Shown here piece by piece: positions 32,156 to 43,221 of a stretch of 64,000 nucleotides of DNA. The stretch is from Pyrenophora tritici-repentis. Its lineage: Eukaryota; Ascomycota; Dothideomycetes; Pleosporales; Pleosporaceae. The notes below the pieces were generated by a model. That model was not told the origin of the DNA, did no database searches, and was given only the letters and a program-made list of their open reading frames with translations. How positions within the stretch are numbered: position 1 is the stretch's first letter; each line of letters opens with the position of its first letter. The stretch is from contig NC_089399.1 of assembly GCF_003171515.1 (NCBI RefSeq), positions 744,001 through 808,000 on the forward strand, read 5' to 3'. The position numbers and the translations under genes were made by a program.

Positions 32156-33867
32156 ATGACACAGGCTCAATTTCTTCAACACCATTGTAGCCTTGACCAA
32201 AAGTACTCAAATCGGCAATTCATCCAACAGCAAAGCTGTACATCGTCAGGTTTCAGTATGCCTTCTGCAAGCCTACAGCAAACTGATGACCGTCATTACA
32301 GTGCTGCAATGGCACTGTCAATGCTTGTAAGTATTATCCTTAGCACAGTTTTACCGAAGACTAATGATAAAGAAGCAGGATCAGTATGGTCCACCTGTTC
32401 AGGCTTGGAACTCGCAGCAGGCCCAGCTGGAGGGTAACAGGCCACAGTCCATCACATCCAACAACATAAGGTCTAGAGCCTTACCATACCCTTGTGTTCA
32501 GTCCTGGAACAATTTCGATTTTGGTAGCTCTCACATGTGGGACAGGGACCAAGACGGATTGTCGAGGTCGCCATATATCCTGTCGGACCCAGAGTCGGCT
32601 TCTCAGTTCCATCAAAACCAGGAGCTGATGTACGACAACATGGCCACTCAGAACGTTGCAGTCAAGGACTTCTCGTCATGGGTTCCTAAAACACCCAACG
32701 GACTCCTCAGTGGAGTGAACATCAATGCGGTCACCTCAGTCTCACCCACAAGTCACCTCAGTGATGACTTTGAGAATACTTACAGCCCGGGATCGCTACT
32801 AGAACAGACTTCTCCTGTGACTAACTGGCAAGGCTACTCGCAGTCAGTTCAAACCGAGTTGTATGATGCGTTGGAGACAGAGAATCCTGCCAACGAGGAG
32901 TTCAATGGACACGCGATCCCGATGGCTCACGCGCCTACCCAGTATCAGCATGGCCCACAGTCTTCGTCTGCATACTCGTTCACACAAGACGGCACTTCCG
33001 GATGTGCTCCTTGGTACCAGCCCAATCACCCGTATGCGCTACCCATGCCGAGCTTTGGAGCCCGCAACGCAGACAGTTACAATACCCATTCCACTAGCAA
33101 CACGAGTTCCCCTTCCGCGAAAGATAATCAGAGCATCCAATCTCACCAGGCTACTTCGTACATGACACTGCCCACCGAGAATCAATCTCGAGTCTACTCT
33201 CAGGTGCCTTTCAGCGAAGCCGGGGTCCAATCTTCTTCGTATATGACACTGCCCGGTCAGGACATGCCGCAAGTTCAGTCAAAAGTTCCTTTCAGCGCAG
33301 CCGGCGCTCAGCGCACTTCTCATGCGACATTGCCCATGCTCTTTGACTCTCATGTGTCGACCAACGCAGCCTCTTCCCAAATGCAGAACCGTGTACACAA
33401 CGACAAGCTGCTGCTTGAAGGCAAGAAAAATGGTTTGACATACAACCAAATCTCGAGGCAGTGGCTAGGACCTCCTCCAGAGATGTCGACCTTGAGGGGC
33501 CGCTACCGCGCCTTGATTAAGCCGAAGAATCAACGAGTCCGCAAGCCCAACTGGACACAGAATGATGTAAGTAAATCACAAACCCTCTGACTTTCTTTCG
33601 AGAACAAGACTAACATATAAACAGTGTGACTTGTTGAACATGATCGTCCAGCAGGAGTTCGACCGCATTGACGATCAGACCTCATACTCATTCGACGTGT
33701 TGCAGAAGCTTACCAAGGTGGCGTGGAAGAAAGTCGCCGACTACATCAGGACCCATGGTGGATCATACCTCTTCGGCAACTCGACCTGCAAGAAGAAGTG
33801 GGAAGATCTCCATGGTATCAAGAGGAAGGAGAGGGCCAAGAAGACACGGAAGATGGCCAGCAACTGA
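32156..33867 (+). CDS. Myb/SANT-like DNA-binding protein (533 aa)
   Basis: Exons 32156-32326, 32379-33566 and 33625-33867 give 533 residues. The first 390 are Gln/Ser/Pro-rich and probably disordered, with two and a half copies of a repeat of about 33 residues around SYMTLP...QVPFSEAGVQ. The C-terminus holds a helix-turn-helix of Myb type (DKLLLEGKKNGLTYNQI ... STLRGRYRAL), then a second Myb-like unit (KPNWTQNDCDLLNMIV ... WKKVADYI..HGGSYLFGNS.CKKKWEDL) and a basic tail. The architecture is that of a fungal transcription regulator with an N-terminal activation-type region; targets are unknown. The start is the first ATG after a stop-rich leader. Confidence 0.82.
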
Positions 33868-34457
33868 TGCCGTACTCGGGCCACACGAACAGTGATAATC
33901 GACGACAGTCAGCCGCGATACAAAGATGATTTCCAGGCACTGTTCATGGAAGATACCGGAATTGGATCTTGCAGCCTTAGGAGGCCCTTTTACCATTCCA
34001 AACGATAACGATGACCGCATGGGTAATCGTCCTTGATATTACTAGCCACCCCTTGAGTAGGGCCCCTGTCTTGCATTTTCCGGTGTCTTGCATCTGTTTT
34101 TTTTACTACTATTTTTTGTATTATTCTTTTGGGTGGGGTCATATTGATATTTGCTTCGGTTTCCGTGTCCTACCATCCTTTGTAGGGGCAATTCGGAACA
34201 GGCCTTGAGGCATAGATAGGGGCTGCAAAGCAAGGCAGCATACATATGTTGTACTGAAGGGGGCCTTTTACGGATAGTATTACGATAACCTGGTTGATTG
34301 CGATTAATGAAATATGAGCATATGTACAGAGATTTGTTGATGCAAGATGGTGATTGTAATGGTGACATGGATCTGGCGCTAACTCGGAGCTTGAAGAAAG
34401 ACAGGAAAGCATGAACCACCACCGTCCTCCACCACATACCTAGTCGCTACAACACCT
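33868..34457. other. Intergenic, 590 bp
   Basis: 3' end of the Myb-like gene and promoter of the Ap4A phosphorylase gene. A T-rich run (TTTTTTTTACTACTATTTTTT) lies near 34098-34118. Nothing further recognised. Confidence 0.5.
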
Positions 34458-35534
34458 ATGAGAATGCTACTTGAATTATCCGAGGCTCTTCCGAGCATTG
34501 TAAAGCGCAAGTTTGAGGCAGCAAAGGCATCTTCGGATCTGCTGTTTTCGCCTTCTGAGCTGGCAATCATCCGCACATCAACAGGCATCCCCGTAAGCGC
34601 ACCTGCCATTGCGACACTCACTATGTTCACACGCAAGTAGTTTCAATTGCGCTATTGTCCGTCGCTCGCGAAGAAGCCCCTACCAAATCTTCCAGGTGCT
34701 ACACCCAAGCAGAAGATCGATCCATTCGAAAACCCGCCAGAAGCACTCCGCATCGCAGACATCCCCACCATAGACCCCTCCCACGTCCTCGTCCTCAACA
34801 AGTTTCCTATCATAGCCGAGCACTTCATCCTCGCCACCAAATCAAACAAGAAGCAGACACATGTACTTGAGCAAGATGACCTGGAAGCAACCTACGCTTG
34901 TTTGAAAGAATGGCAGGAGAGCACAGGCGACCAAAAGAGGCGGCTTCTCGCCTTCTTCAACTCGGGTGAGCATAGTGGCGCATCGCAGCCTCACCGGCAT
35001 CTGCAATTCCTACCCGTAGAAGGTATGCGCGATGGTGACAAGACCAGCAGCTGGGACATGCTCATAGACAGTATCCTGGACACCACCGGACAATCGACCA
35101 CAGCACGCGATATACCATTTGCATTTTTCCCCCGTCTATTCAATTCGGAGCCATCTGGCGCTGAACTCCTCGCCATGTACAAGGAGCTATACGAGTCCGC
35201 AAAAGCAGCAGTCGACGCCTTCATCTCCTCTCACCCAGACCAATTCGCCCTTCACCCCGTAGACGACGGCGACCTGCCCATCAGCTACAACCTCGGTATG
35301 ACAACAAGCGGCATGGTCGTCATACCCAGGCGCGCCGAGGGTACCATGCTTCGCCGCGATGACGGCAGCGAAGTCGGCTTCGTAGCTCTGAACGGCACAA
35401 CACTAGGCGGTACCATGATGGTCAAGCACCAGGATGAGTGGGACATGCTACGCAACAATCCTGTCCTGCTAGACAAAATCCTCGGTGCGATTGGTATACC
35501 TAGAGAACCCCAAGCACCCAGACCACATGTCTAG
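34458..35534 (+). CDS. apa2: Ap4A phosphorylase / ATP adenylyltransferase (342 aa)
   Basis: Exons 34458-34592 and 34641-35534, phase-0 intron of 48 nt, 342 residues (yeast APA1/APA2 are about 320). The active-site signature is the HIT-like HPHxQ relative in GEHSGASQPHRHLQFLP. Upstream blocks include DPFENPPEAL, HVLVLNKFPIIAEHFILAT and ALRIADIPTI; the C-terminal part has SYNLGMTTSGMVVIPRR and LNGTTLGGTMMVK. These enzymes phosphorolyse diadenosine tetraphosphate to ADP and ATP and tune dinucleotide signalling. The first intron ends in CAAGTAG; the exon 2 frame opens FQLRYCPSLAKK. No sign of damage. Confidence 0.92.
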
Positions 35535-36110
35535 CGGAAGCGACACTGAGACCACGCATCTAGCGCAAAACCGCACCACTATGAGAGCAGCAGATTCAGA
35601 AACCCCCATAGCCACCCATCCCTTGTAAGTCCATCGAATATATGCCGGTACAAATCCCCCACCGAGGCATGGATAAAGTCGTAGAATACACATCTGTCTA
35701 TACTCCCAACGCACCCCTTCCAATGTGGCCAAGTCCCCAGTAGAAGCGTAGAAGCTAGCCACTCAGGCCAGTGCCGGAACATCCAAAACCGAGGCGTACG
35801 TCTACCAGGTAATTTCCATCGTGGAAATGTCGACAATATACTTCATCTCAAACTACTCTACCCTGTATGGTGGATTGATAAGAGGCAAAGCAAGCAAGAT
35901 TTGGTAATATACGGGAGCAGGGCGCCCACCCCTGGTAGACATATACATGTACACCTGCCCGGTGCTAATTGCCGTTAGAAGTAGAGTAGAGTTAGTGTAG
36001 CACGGCAGTATGATTTGTGAATTGAAGTAGTTCTAGCTAAAATAAACTCTTGCCGGCTAAATCCCCCACACCATGACCCCTCTGCTCCACCCGTCCATAC
36101 ACACACACCA
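35535..36110. other. Intergenic, convergent 3' ends, 576 bp
   Basis: Between the Ap4A phosphorylase stop and the MITE that abuts CWC22. A (CA)n-like run lies near 36099-36107. No gene was seen. Confidence 0.5.
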
Positions 36111-36213
36111 GGGTGTCATGAAATACCTGACAGTGTGGGTAAGCGCCTGATAAGCGTGTCTGCAGACTACAGTGGCCGTTTTACACTAGCATGTTGAGTA
36201 TTCCATGACACCC
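36111..36213 (+). mobile_element. MITE copy 1, intact (103 bp)
   Basis: Imperfect terminal inverted repeats of about 20 bp: left GGGTGTCATGAAATACCTGA, right end the complement of GGGTGTCATGGAATACTCAA. There is no coding capacity. It ends 18 bp past the CWC22 stop codon, so it lies within the 3' UTR. Target duplication cannot be fixed because the ends merge with CC/GG flanks. Confidence 0.75.
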
Positions 36214-36231
36214 GGACACACAAATTCTCTC

Positions 36232-38673
36232 TCAATCCCGCCTCCTAGGTGGCGGACTATTACTATCCCTCTTCATCCTCGCCGGCGGGGGAGAACTACT
36301 TTCGCGCCTCCTCCTAGGCGGTGGAGAACTACTATCACGCTTCCTTCGTGGCGGGGGTGGCGTACTGCTCTCACGTCTCCTCCGTGGTGGTGGTGGAGAA
36401 CTAGCATCGCGCCTCTTTCTCGGCGGCGGCGGCGAGGCCCGAGAGCGTGAACGAGAGCGCGAATATGAAGGGCTGCGACCGCGACGACGGGGCGCAGGGG
36501 AGCGAGCTGGTGAGGGACTGCGCGTGCGAGAGTAGCTACGGCTGCGGGAGCTAGATTGCGATCTTGAAGTACCACGGCGTCTGCGGACGGGGCTTCGAGA
36601 CCGCGTGTAGCTGCGAGTGCGGCTACGTGAGCGGGAATAGCTGCGGCTTCGTGAGCTGGATCGCGATCTTGAAGCATCGCGGCGTCTGCGGGCTGGGCTA
36701 CGAGATCGTGAGTAACTCCGGCTGCGACTGCGGCTACGGCTGCGTGATGAGTAGCTTGATCGTGATGAAACACTGCGGTTATCTTCTGAATCGCTCTCTG
36801 GTTCAGGTAGCGGTTTAGGCTTGGGCGCACTGTTCTTGAGCCACTCGCGCATGTTCTCTGTGAGGACACCCATCCCAATGGCAGTGAAGAAATTGATGGA
36901 GAAGCGTGTCTTGCTCTGGTCGTCTGCGTCGGTTGGGAAGATTCCGGTGAGACTGTCTTCTAGCATTGGGTCCTTGAAGCGCTCCACCACTGCCTTCTGA
37001 CCGAGTGCGGCTAGAAGTTCCTCAAACAGGATCTTGACGAAGATACGGGAACTGGATGTCGTGTCTTCCTCTGTCATCTTGATTACCTGGAAGACGTGCC
37101 AGTTGATGCCGTCAGACGCTAACAAGTGGGCAAATAAGTGGGCAATGATACGGAGTCGGTTGGTCTCGAAACGGTGAATGGTCTCGTAGTAGTGTGCAAA
37201 GGCCTCCTCGAACAGGTCGGTCCACATCCGGTTCAACTTGCAGAATCGCTCTGCGATCTGGCCGTAGAACTTTTCGTAGGTGCGCTCCTGGCTGGCACAT
37301 TCTACAATCATAGTCGTGAGTTCGTTCTCCAAACCATGCGGCAAGTTTATCCTCATAAGCTTGTGCACACACTCCTCGAAGCCACCACTACTCTTGATGG
37401 TCAAGTAGATAGTTCGGCGCAAGCTGACAAGGTCCGCGTTGGTCTGGTCCTTGACATCCATTGCTTTTATCTCCTCGTCTTCCTCATCTTCAGATGAATC
37501 ATCCGTGTATCCGTCCTCATCGCTACCCTCTTCTTCGCCCAGAATCTCAGCCTTGATCTTGGCATATTCCTCCTCATGCGCTTCATAGTCCGGGTCGAAC
37601 TTGAAGATGTTCAGACCGTCTTCCACCTTCAAGTCTCCCTCGAGCGTGAGGTTGTGGGTGATCTGATCCTCCTCTTCAACAAGATCCAGGTCATCCCTCA
37701 CAACCGGGTTATCCTTGTACTTTGTGCGCCGAACCTCGAACAGAACCTCAACCATGTATTGTGTTCGCTTGTCAATGTCGGCTTCGTGCAAGATGTTGCG
37801 CATCTGATCGAAGATGGCGTTGGCGATGGCGGGCTTCATCTCGTCGAGGAAGGCGCCGACCTCTTTCATGATACCAACAGCAATCTCAACGGAATCGTCC
37901 GAAGGCTTGTTCAGCAGAAGCAGCAAGATCTCGGCGATCAAAATCTCGTGAACGACCTGCGTGTTGACAAGATGGGAGAGAAACATGGTACTCGACAGGG
38001 CAACGGCCTTGTCATTCCTCCTAAAGCCCTTTCGGAATTGTACAATCAGACGTCTGACAAGCAGATCGCCAACTTGCGGCAGTTTGGTGTTTACAATGGC
38101 CACCATAGTTGCATAGATGGGCGTAAAGGGTAAACTGGCAGCTTGAGCCTTCATGATGGCCCTGCAAAACAGACCCCGTCCGCGCACCAAGTTTTCAGAG
38201 AACAGCTCCGGTACTATCATCTTGATGTTGGCCGTGTTGGTCTTGTTGATCAAACCTTGGATCGACTTCTTGAGCGCCTCCCATGCCATGCGCTGAAACT
38301 CAGCACTCTTCTTATCCGTGATGGATTTCTGCATCTCGCGCAAGCGCGCCGGCGGAATATACGCGCCACCAGCACGTGTCTTTGAATCATCGACGGGCAG
38401 CTTGCGATTCGCGCTGAAAGCATTCTGGAAAAGCTTCAAACGAGAGTCGTCGTCAGGCAGATCGTCAGTCGTGGGCTTCGAATGCGGCATCGGACGGCGA
38501 CCTGGCCGTTTTTTGTAGTGGCCGTCATCGTTGTCGTCCTCTCTCCTGCTCCTCTTGGACGGTCCGGCACTCGGTCCATCGAACGGCGAGCGGTCACGTT
38601 TGCGCGGGACATCGTGGGCCTCGAGCTCGGGTTCGGGCGAAGGCAATCGAACGGCAGATGCGACCTCCATCAT
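36232..38673 (-). CDS. cwc22: Pre-mRNA splicing factor CWC22 (813 aa)
   Basis: Intronless; 813 residues from the chosen start. A frame extension to 38790 adds 39 residues (MHERLQLL...) lacking family features, so the MM pair at 38673/38670 before EVASAVRLPSPEPE is preferred. Order of domains: basic/acidic head with SKRSRRE, MIF4G domain (from FQRMAWEALKKSIQGLINKTN through LFCRAIMKAQ and LLVRRLIVQF), an acidic linker (GEEEGSDEDGYTDDSSEDEED), MA3 domain (LRRTIYLTIKSSGGFEECVHKL), then a C-terminal RS domain of about 150 residues in which RSRS/RRRR and SPPPPRRRR units repeat. CWC22 joins the spliceosome at activation and in metazoa loads eIF4A3. Metazoan-like RS tails suggest SR-kinase control. 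Shares an upstream region of about 470 bp with DPM2. Confidence 0.92.
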   Translation of the reverse strand: MMEVASAVRLPSPEPELEAHDVPRKRDRSPFDGPSAGPSKRSRREDDNDDGHYKKRPGRRPMPHSKPTTDDLPDDDSRLKLFQNAFSANRKLPVDDSKTRAGGAYIPPARLREMQKSITDKKSAEFQRMAWEALKKSIQGLINKTNTANIKMIVPELFSENLVRGRGLFCRAIMKAQAASLPFTPIYATMVAIVNTKLPQVGDLLVRRLIVQFRKGFRRNDKAVALSSTMFLSHLVNTQVVHEILIAEILLLLLNKPSDDSVEIAVGIMKEVGAFLDEMKPAIANAIFDQMRNILHEADIDKRTQYMVEVLFEVRRTKYKDNPVVRDDLDLVEEEDQITHNLTLEGDLKVEDGLNIFKFDPDYEAHEEEYAKIKAEILGEEEGSDEDGYTDDSSEDEEDEEIKAMDVKDQTNADLVSLRRTIYLTIKSSGGFEECVHKLMRINLPHGLENELTTMIVECASQERTYEKFYGQIAERFCKLNRMWTDLFEEAFAHYYETIHRFETNRLRIIAHLFAHLLASDGINWHVFQVIKMTEEDTTSSSRIFVKILFEELLAALGQKAVVERFKDPMLEDSLTGIFPTDADDQSKTRFSINFFTAIGMGVLTENMREWLKNSAPKPKPLPEPESDSEDNRSVSSRSSYSSRSRSRSRSRSYSRSRSPARRRRDASRSRSSSRSRSYSRSRSRTRSYTRSRSPVRRRRGTSRSQSSSRSRSYSRTRSPSPARSPAPRRRGRSPSYSRSRSRSRASPPPPRKRRDASSPPPPRRRRESSTPPPPRRKRDSSSPPPRRRRESSSPPPARMKRDSNSPPPRRRD

Positions 38674-39143
38674 GCGATTACCAAGTGGTGGTGAGTTGTT
38701 TGAACAAAGTCGATGTGGAGACGTGAGCAAGTGACGCGCTTCGCAAAAGTTTAGCTCCGCCAGGCCCAGCAACTGCAGACGCTCGTGCACGGACTATCAC
38801 GTGCTCTTGGCTTTCTTCGGTCGATATACGAGTTATGCTGTTGAGTCTGTACCGTTGCCAGATAACCGCAAGTGAGATGTATGGTCCTGCTTGAATTGTG
38901 TGGCAGAGTTCGAGTTATATGTTCAAGTGAGCGTCCGTCTGATATGTACATAGTGACATAAACCTCCGGCCCCAGCGACAGCAAGCTGCGCGGCGAACGG
39001 GCCGCGATTTCGCCGACAGGGGTCCAGGCAGCCAGTTAGGCTTGGCGCGACATATGGGGGAAAGAGACCAGCGAGGTGATTACGGGCATCACCAAAAGCC
39101 CTCAACGCGCATTCACTCATTCAATTCCCCGCAAGACTTCACA
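38674..39143. promoter_or_regulatory. Divergent promoter, CWC22 / DPM2
   Basis: 470 bp between the two start codons. No known operator or TATA element was recognised, as is common for housekeeping genes. Confidence 0.4.
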
Positions 39144-39645
39144 ATGGTACATATGGATTCATTCCTGGAGTTGCATGATATACGAATCTCTAACTAACGC
39201 AAACAAGGCCGATCGCCTAGTAGGACTCAGCATGCTCGTCGCAGCGACTGCTATCTTCGTTTACTACACCGTCTGGACACTGTTCATGGTACGACATGGC
39301 CACTCCTTCATCTTTCGCCCAGGTGTCATAGAATACTTGACATACTAGTGTAAAATGGCCACTGCAGTCGCCAGACACCCCTCACACTGTCAAGTATTTT
39401 ATGACACCCAGACGCTTGCACCTCCTTTTCTTTTCCCACATGTCATGTACTAACACTCGTTGCAGCCCTTTGTGGACGACGACCACATCCTGCACTCACT
39501 CTTCCTGCAGCGCGTCTGGGCTATCCGCATTCCCGTCATCCTCCTCATCCTCGGCACCACCGTCGTCGGCAGCTTCCTCTCCGTGGTCATGATACGGAGT
39601 AACCGGAAGAAGGCACTCAAGGCCAAGCAGAAGAAGGCCACCTAG
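39144..39645 (+). CDS. dpm2: Dolichol-phosphate mannosyltransferase subunit 2 (87 aa)
   Basis: Exon 1 is only the ATG (39144-39146); exon 2 is 39208-39288 and exon 3 is 39466-39645. The 87-residue product has two transmembrane helices (VGLSMLVAATAIFVYYTVWTL and IPVILLILGTTVVGSFLSVV) joined by PFVDDDHILHSLFLQR, and a Lys-rich cytosolic tail, matching DPM2 in length (84 aa in human) and plan. DPM2 stabilises the DPM1-DPM3 enzyme in the ER membrane, supplying Dol-P-Man for N-glycans, O-mannosylation and GPI anchors. The third exon is separated by a 177-nt intron that contains a MITE; donor GTACGA, branch TACTAACAC and acceptor TTGCAG are all intact. Confidence 0.92.
39321..39410 (-). mobile_element. 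MITE copy 2 inside DPM2 intron 2
   Basis: Inverted relative to copy 1. Ends AGGTGTCATAGAATACTTGACA and the complement of GGGTGTCATAAAATACTTGACA form a 22-bp TIR. The interior lacks about 16 bp present in copy 1. It makes up about half of the intron. Confidence 0.8.
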
Positions 39646-39882
39646 GATTCCCGCAGCAATGGGCGTTGGTGTCCGGGTCTTCAACAAAAGGGGGGACACT
39701 TGGTTTTGGCGTATTGAGGCAATGTGTGGATATATATTTTAATTTGGAGAATCGAGGGACCATAGCATGAGAGTGGTGTACGAATACTCAATGCTTCGAC
39801 GACTTTCTATTTTTGAATCTCATAAGTGAAGAGTAGACCCATCTACGACTAGACGACTCGTCCCAACGCCCGGCTGGCCTGC

Positions 39883-42800
39883 TCACATAATGTTGCAGTT
39901 CTCCTCAGTAATGACAATAGGGTGGCCATCTTCTCCTTCCTCTCCATCACCGCCCTCAGCACCGCCTGCCTGACCCCTTGCGATATGTCTAGCCAGCTGT
40001 GCAAATACAGCCTGGCTGATGAAGTAATCGTCTCTCCCACCTTTTCTGTCCATGTCGTTTTTGCTCGTAATCTGATATGCTTGATGCATTCTCTTGCGAC
40101 TACTGAGCCCGCCAGGTGCAACCTCGTCGTCACTGTCGCTACCGGCTTCGACTGCTGCTTCACCATCCGCATCGGTTGGAGTGTCAGTGGCGCGATTACG
40201 GCGCCTCCGCTCCCAATTGATGCTAGAGAAGACGCTCGCGTCTGATGAGTGTACACCAACACCTTTGCGTGCGTTGCGTTGGAGATGGGCGTCTGGAGAG
40301 AAGATCTTGATCGTATGATCGATGCCGGAAACTGCCATTGTTGGTTCGTAGGGGTGGCCTGACTCTGTTAGTATGATTCTCTGTACTCACGAGACGCAAC
40401 ATACCCTGAATAACGTTTACCACCTCCCCATCTCCCTCCAGGATGTTGACCAAATGTGCGGTTTTGCGGTCCCAGATGAACACATGTCCCGAATCACTTC
40501 CGCTTACGACATACTCGTCATGCAGGCCGAAGTAATTGACATCCTTAACAGTCTTAACGTTGCAGTGGCCTCTGTAGACGCGGGTATGAGGGATACATGG
40601 AACGTCGCGCTCCACTTTCCATCGCTTATACCGGCTTCGGCCAAAGTCTGAACGCCAGAGCAAATGTCCACTGCGTGTGCGCGATAACCCTTCTTCGTCT
40701 GAGTCATCAGAGTCATCAGAGTCATCAGAGTCATCCTCTTCTTCAGACTCCATATCGCCATCAGTGTCATCTTCATCTTCATCGTTTTCCTCTTCCTCAT
40801 CTTCGACAGCTGTTCCAGCAGCCATTGTTCTCAAACCACTTACGGTAGCAGAGCTCGAAGACAACTCTCCTTGATCACTACCAGCTTGTGCTGAGGCACT
40901 GACCACTTCTGCCTCGCGGACAAGTCCCTCGTCTATCAAAGGATCGATATCTTCCTGTTGTTCTCTCAGCGCTTGCTCTTCCGCCCTGATTCTCTTGTCT
41001 GACAACCCGCGACCGCCGTATGCGCGATCCACAAACGAGAACTTTATATCTTTTGCAGCATTAAGAAGCACACCTCTCCCAATGTAGTATGCCCACCTCC
41101 GTTTCGCTGCACTCCGGGTTTGGGTAGACTCGTTAGAAGAAGGTGCTTCTGGCGTCGACTCCTCCTCACCGGTCAGATCCGCAAATGGTGTTGATATAGC
41201 CTGACCGAAAGCATCCACTGCTTCGATCTCCGAATCGAAGAGTACGCGTGTGTCATCTGTCTCAAATTTCGAGGCATCGGCATTGACGATACTCTTATCG
41301 CTGGCAAGTTCGAGCAAGTAGGGGATTAGACGTTCTTGAATAGCATCCATATCCGACCCATGTGGAATGGGCAGACGAGAATTACTGCTTCGCCCCGAGA
41401 ACCCTTCCACTACTGCACCTGGCCCGCTGTCGAGCCACAGTAAGATGGCTTTCAGAAAATCATATCCGAATTGCTCGTGCTGTGGAAGCTCTCGCTCTCG
41501 AGGCGCCGGTTGTATTGAAGCAAAGTGTTGGGCAATCAACGCGTCAGAGCTGGATCCGGTTAGAAGCTGTCCTCCTAATACCCTTGCCAACGTTCCAGCG
41601 GCCTGTACGAAGCGACGAGCTGCTGCCCGGCTATCACGAAGTTTATTTTGCAGTGCAACATCCACAGGATCTGGGTCGATCGGATAGCCCCACGTTCGAT
41701 CAATGTCGTCCATGTCTGCTAGTATCGAATGAGCCATTCCCAAGATGGAAGTGAAGGCTAGCTGTAATCCGGCCTCTCCATGTTCTCCAAGGTCAAAAAC
41801 TCGTTTCGCTATCTTGACACAGGTGCTTGCAATACGGTAATGGTCAGTCCCGCGCAGGTCATTCAATTCTTCCTGTGTCATGCGGTTTTCGGCAGGTGGT
41901 GCGATGCGGATATCTTCACTCTGTCCATTGCCAAAGGTGACACGAAGTGCCAGGTCGTCATCAGTACTCTCTGTGCGTTGTCTTGATTCTGCCCTCTCAA
42001 TACCTTCCCGAGATAAGGTGCTAGATTTTGTTCGCTTTCTCTTCCTATTATCGTCCTTTACTCGATAGCCAGACTTGCTATCTGAAGCCTTGATCGGTGA
42101 CACTTTTTCTCTCGCATCCGGAGCTCTTAGCATGTCGAAGCTGTATATGTGCTCTTGGGACCAGCTGACAACGAGTTCGTTCGGTTCGGCATCGCTGATC
42201 TTGCATGCTGTGATATGTCCACCATCGTTCCTGCTCATGCGCTGCTTGCCATTGGGGGCAAACTTCTTGACACACTGGGTTGCCTTCCCTAGTAGCTCAT
42301 CGTCATGGTCACTCCAATTGCTTGGAGAAGAAAGCCTTGACCCACGTTCGCGGTTCATGTCGCGACCAAGCATACGTCGATCATGCAGGAAGCAGTGTAG
42401 ATGAGCCCCACCAAGTGCGATATAATGCGGTTGGCTCGGAGAGCACGAGACGGTGTTAAGATCTAGGCCGTATCGGCTGTACGAGATGAGAGGCGGCGGA
42501 ATGTTGTCCGAGGCATCCCCATCCCTTGCCCAGACTGGGACCATGGTGTCTCGCGCAGGCGGGTATGTCTTTGATGGTTGTCGTATGTCCCATTGCCGCA
42601 CCTCGCCATCATTTGAGCATGTGAGAAAGTAGAAGGGTGTGTCTTCGGTGACGATCCGCTTCACCGTGTCGGTGTGGCAGCGAAAAGCTTTCGCGTTCGT
42701 ATCCCCTTCGGTGAGTGTCACTCTACGTCGCGTCGAGCTTGTGCCACCATTATTCAATCTTCCAGTAGAACGGAGGGCCGAATGTCCTGAATGCTCAATG

Positions 42801-43221
42801 TCGAATATCCTCACATCGTCGGTTGCGCTGACAATGGTGCGGTCGTTCGAATATGGCATAAACTTCACGGAGAAGATGTTGGACCGATGTCCCGTTTGGA
42901 TCGACGTAGTAAGGTTGAATTGCGAAGTCGAGGACTCGGGGTGGTACGAGTGGATATTTATTCTGTGGTCGTCTGAGCCTGACGCAAGAAGGCGTCCGGA
43001 TGTTGACCAACTGTATAGTATTAGGCTGTGTTTGCGGAGCTCCTGTAAGTGCCAACGTACCTCAGCGCATTGACGCATCCACTGTGGCCTTCTAGTTCGT
43101 TCACTATATCGAGCTGGTCTATCCAAGTTCGATCACCGTATATCGATCGAATGTCGCTGTACTTTCGACGCTCTTGTCCAAATTCCCGCTTAAGCAGGCG
43201 ATCATAAACGGTGTACTTCAT
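39883..43221 (-). CDS. iqw1: DCAF6/Iqw1-type WD40 protein (1080 aa)
   Basis: Exons 43221-43061, 43010-40405 and 40358-39883 give 1080 residues. It begins MKYTVYDRLLKREFG. N-terminal WD40 repeats include HSGCVNALSWSTSGRLLASGSDD, TGHRSNIFSVKFMP, CHTDTVKRIVTE and FFLTCSNDGEVRQWDIRQ-like units (about residues 45-330). A long helical middle follows, then a strongly acidic stretch (DEEEENDEDEDD and four DSDD units at 40703-40738), and a C-terminal WD pair (YRGHCNVKTVKDVNYFG..YVVSGSDSGHVFIWDRKT and HPYEPTMAVSGIDHTIKIFSP, joined across intron 2). This split-propeller plan is that of DCAF6 (IQWD1) and fission yeast Iqw1, substrate receptors of CUL4-DDB1 ubiquitin ligase. Substrate unknown. Confidence 0.85.

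Noticed and set aside
36205..36878. Arg/Trp-rich and Ala/Val-rich frames over the CWC22 RS domain
   Set aside because: Shadows of the repetitive RS codons in other frames.
38674..38790. N-terminal 39-residue extension of CWC22
   Set aside because: No family similarity in the extension, and the Met pair at 38673/38670 begins the expected sequence.
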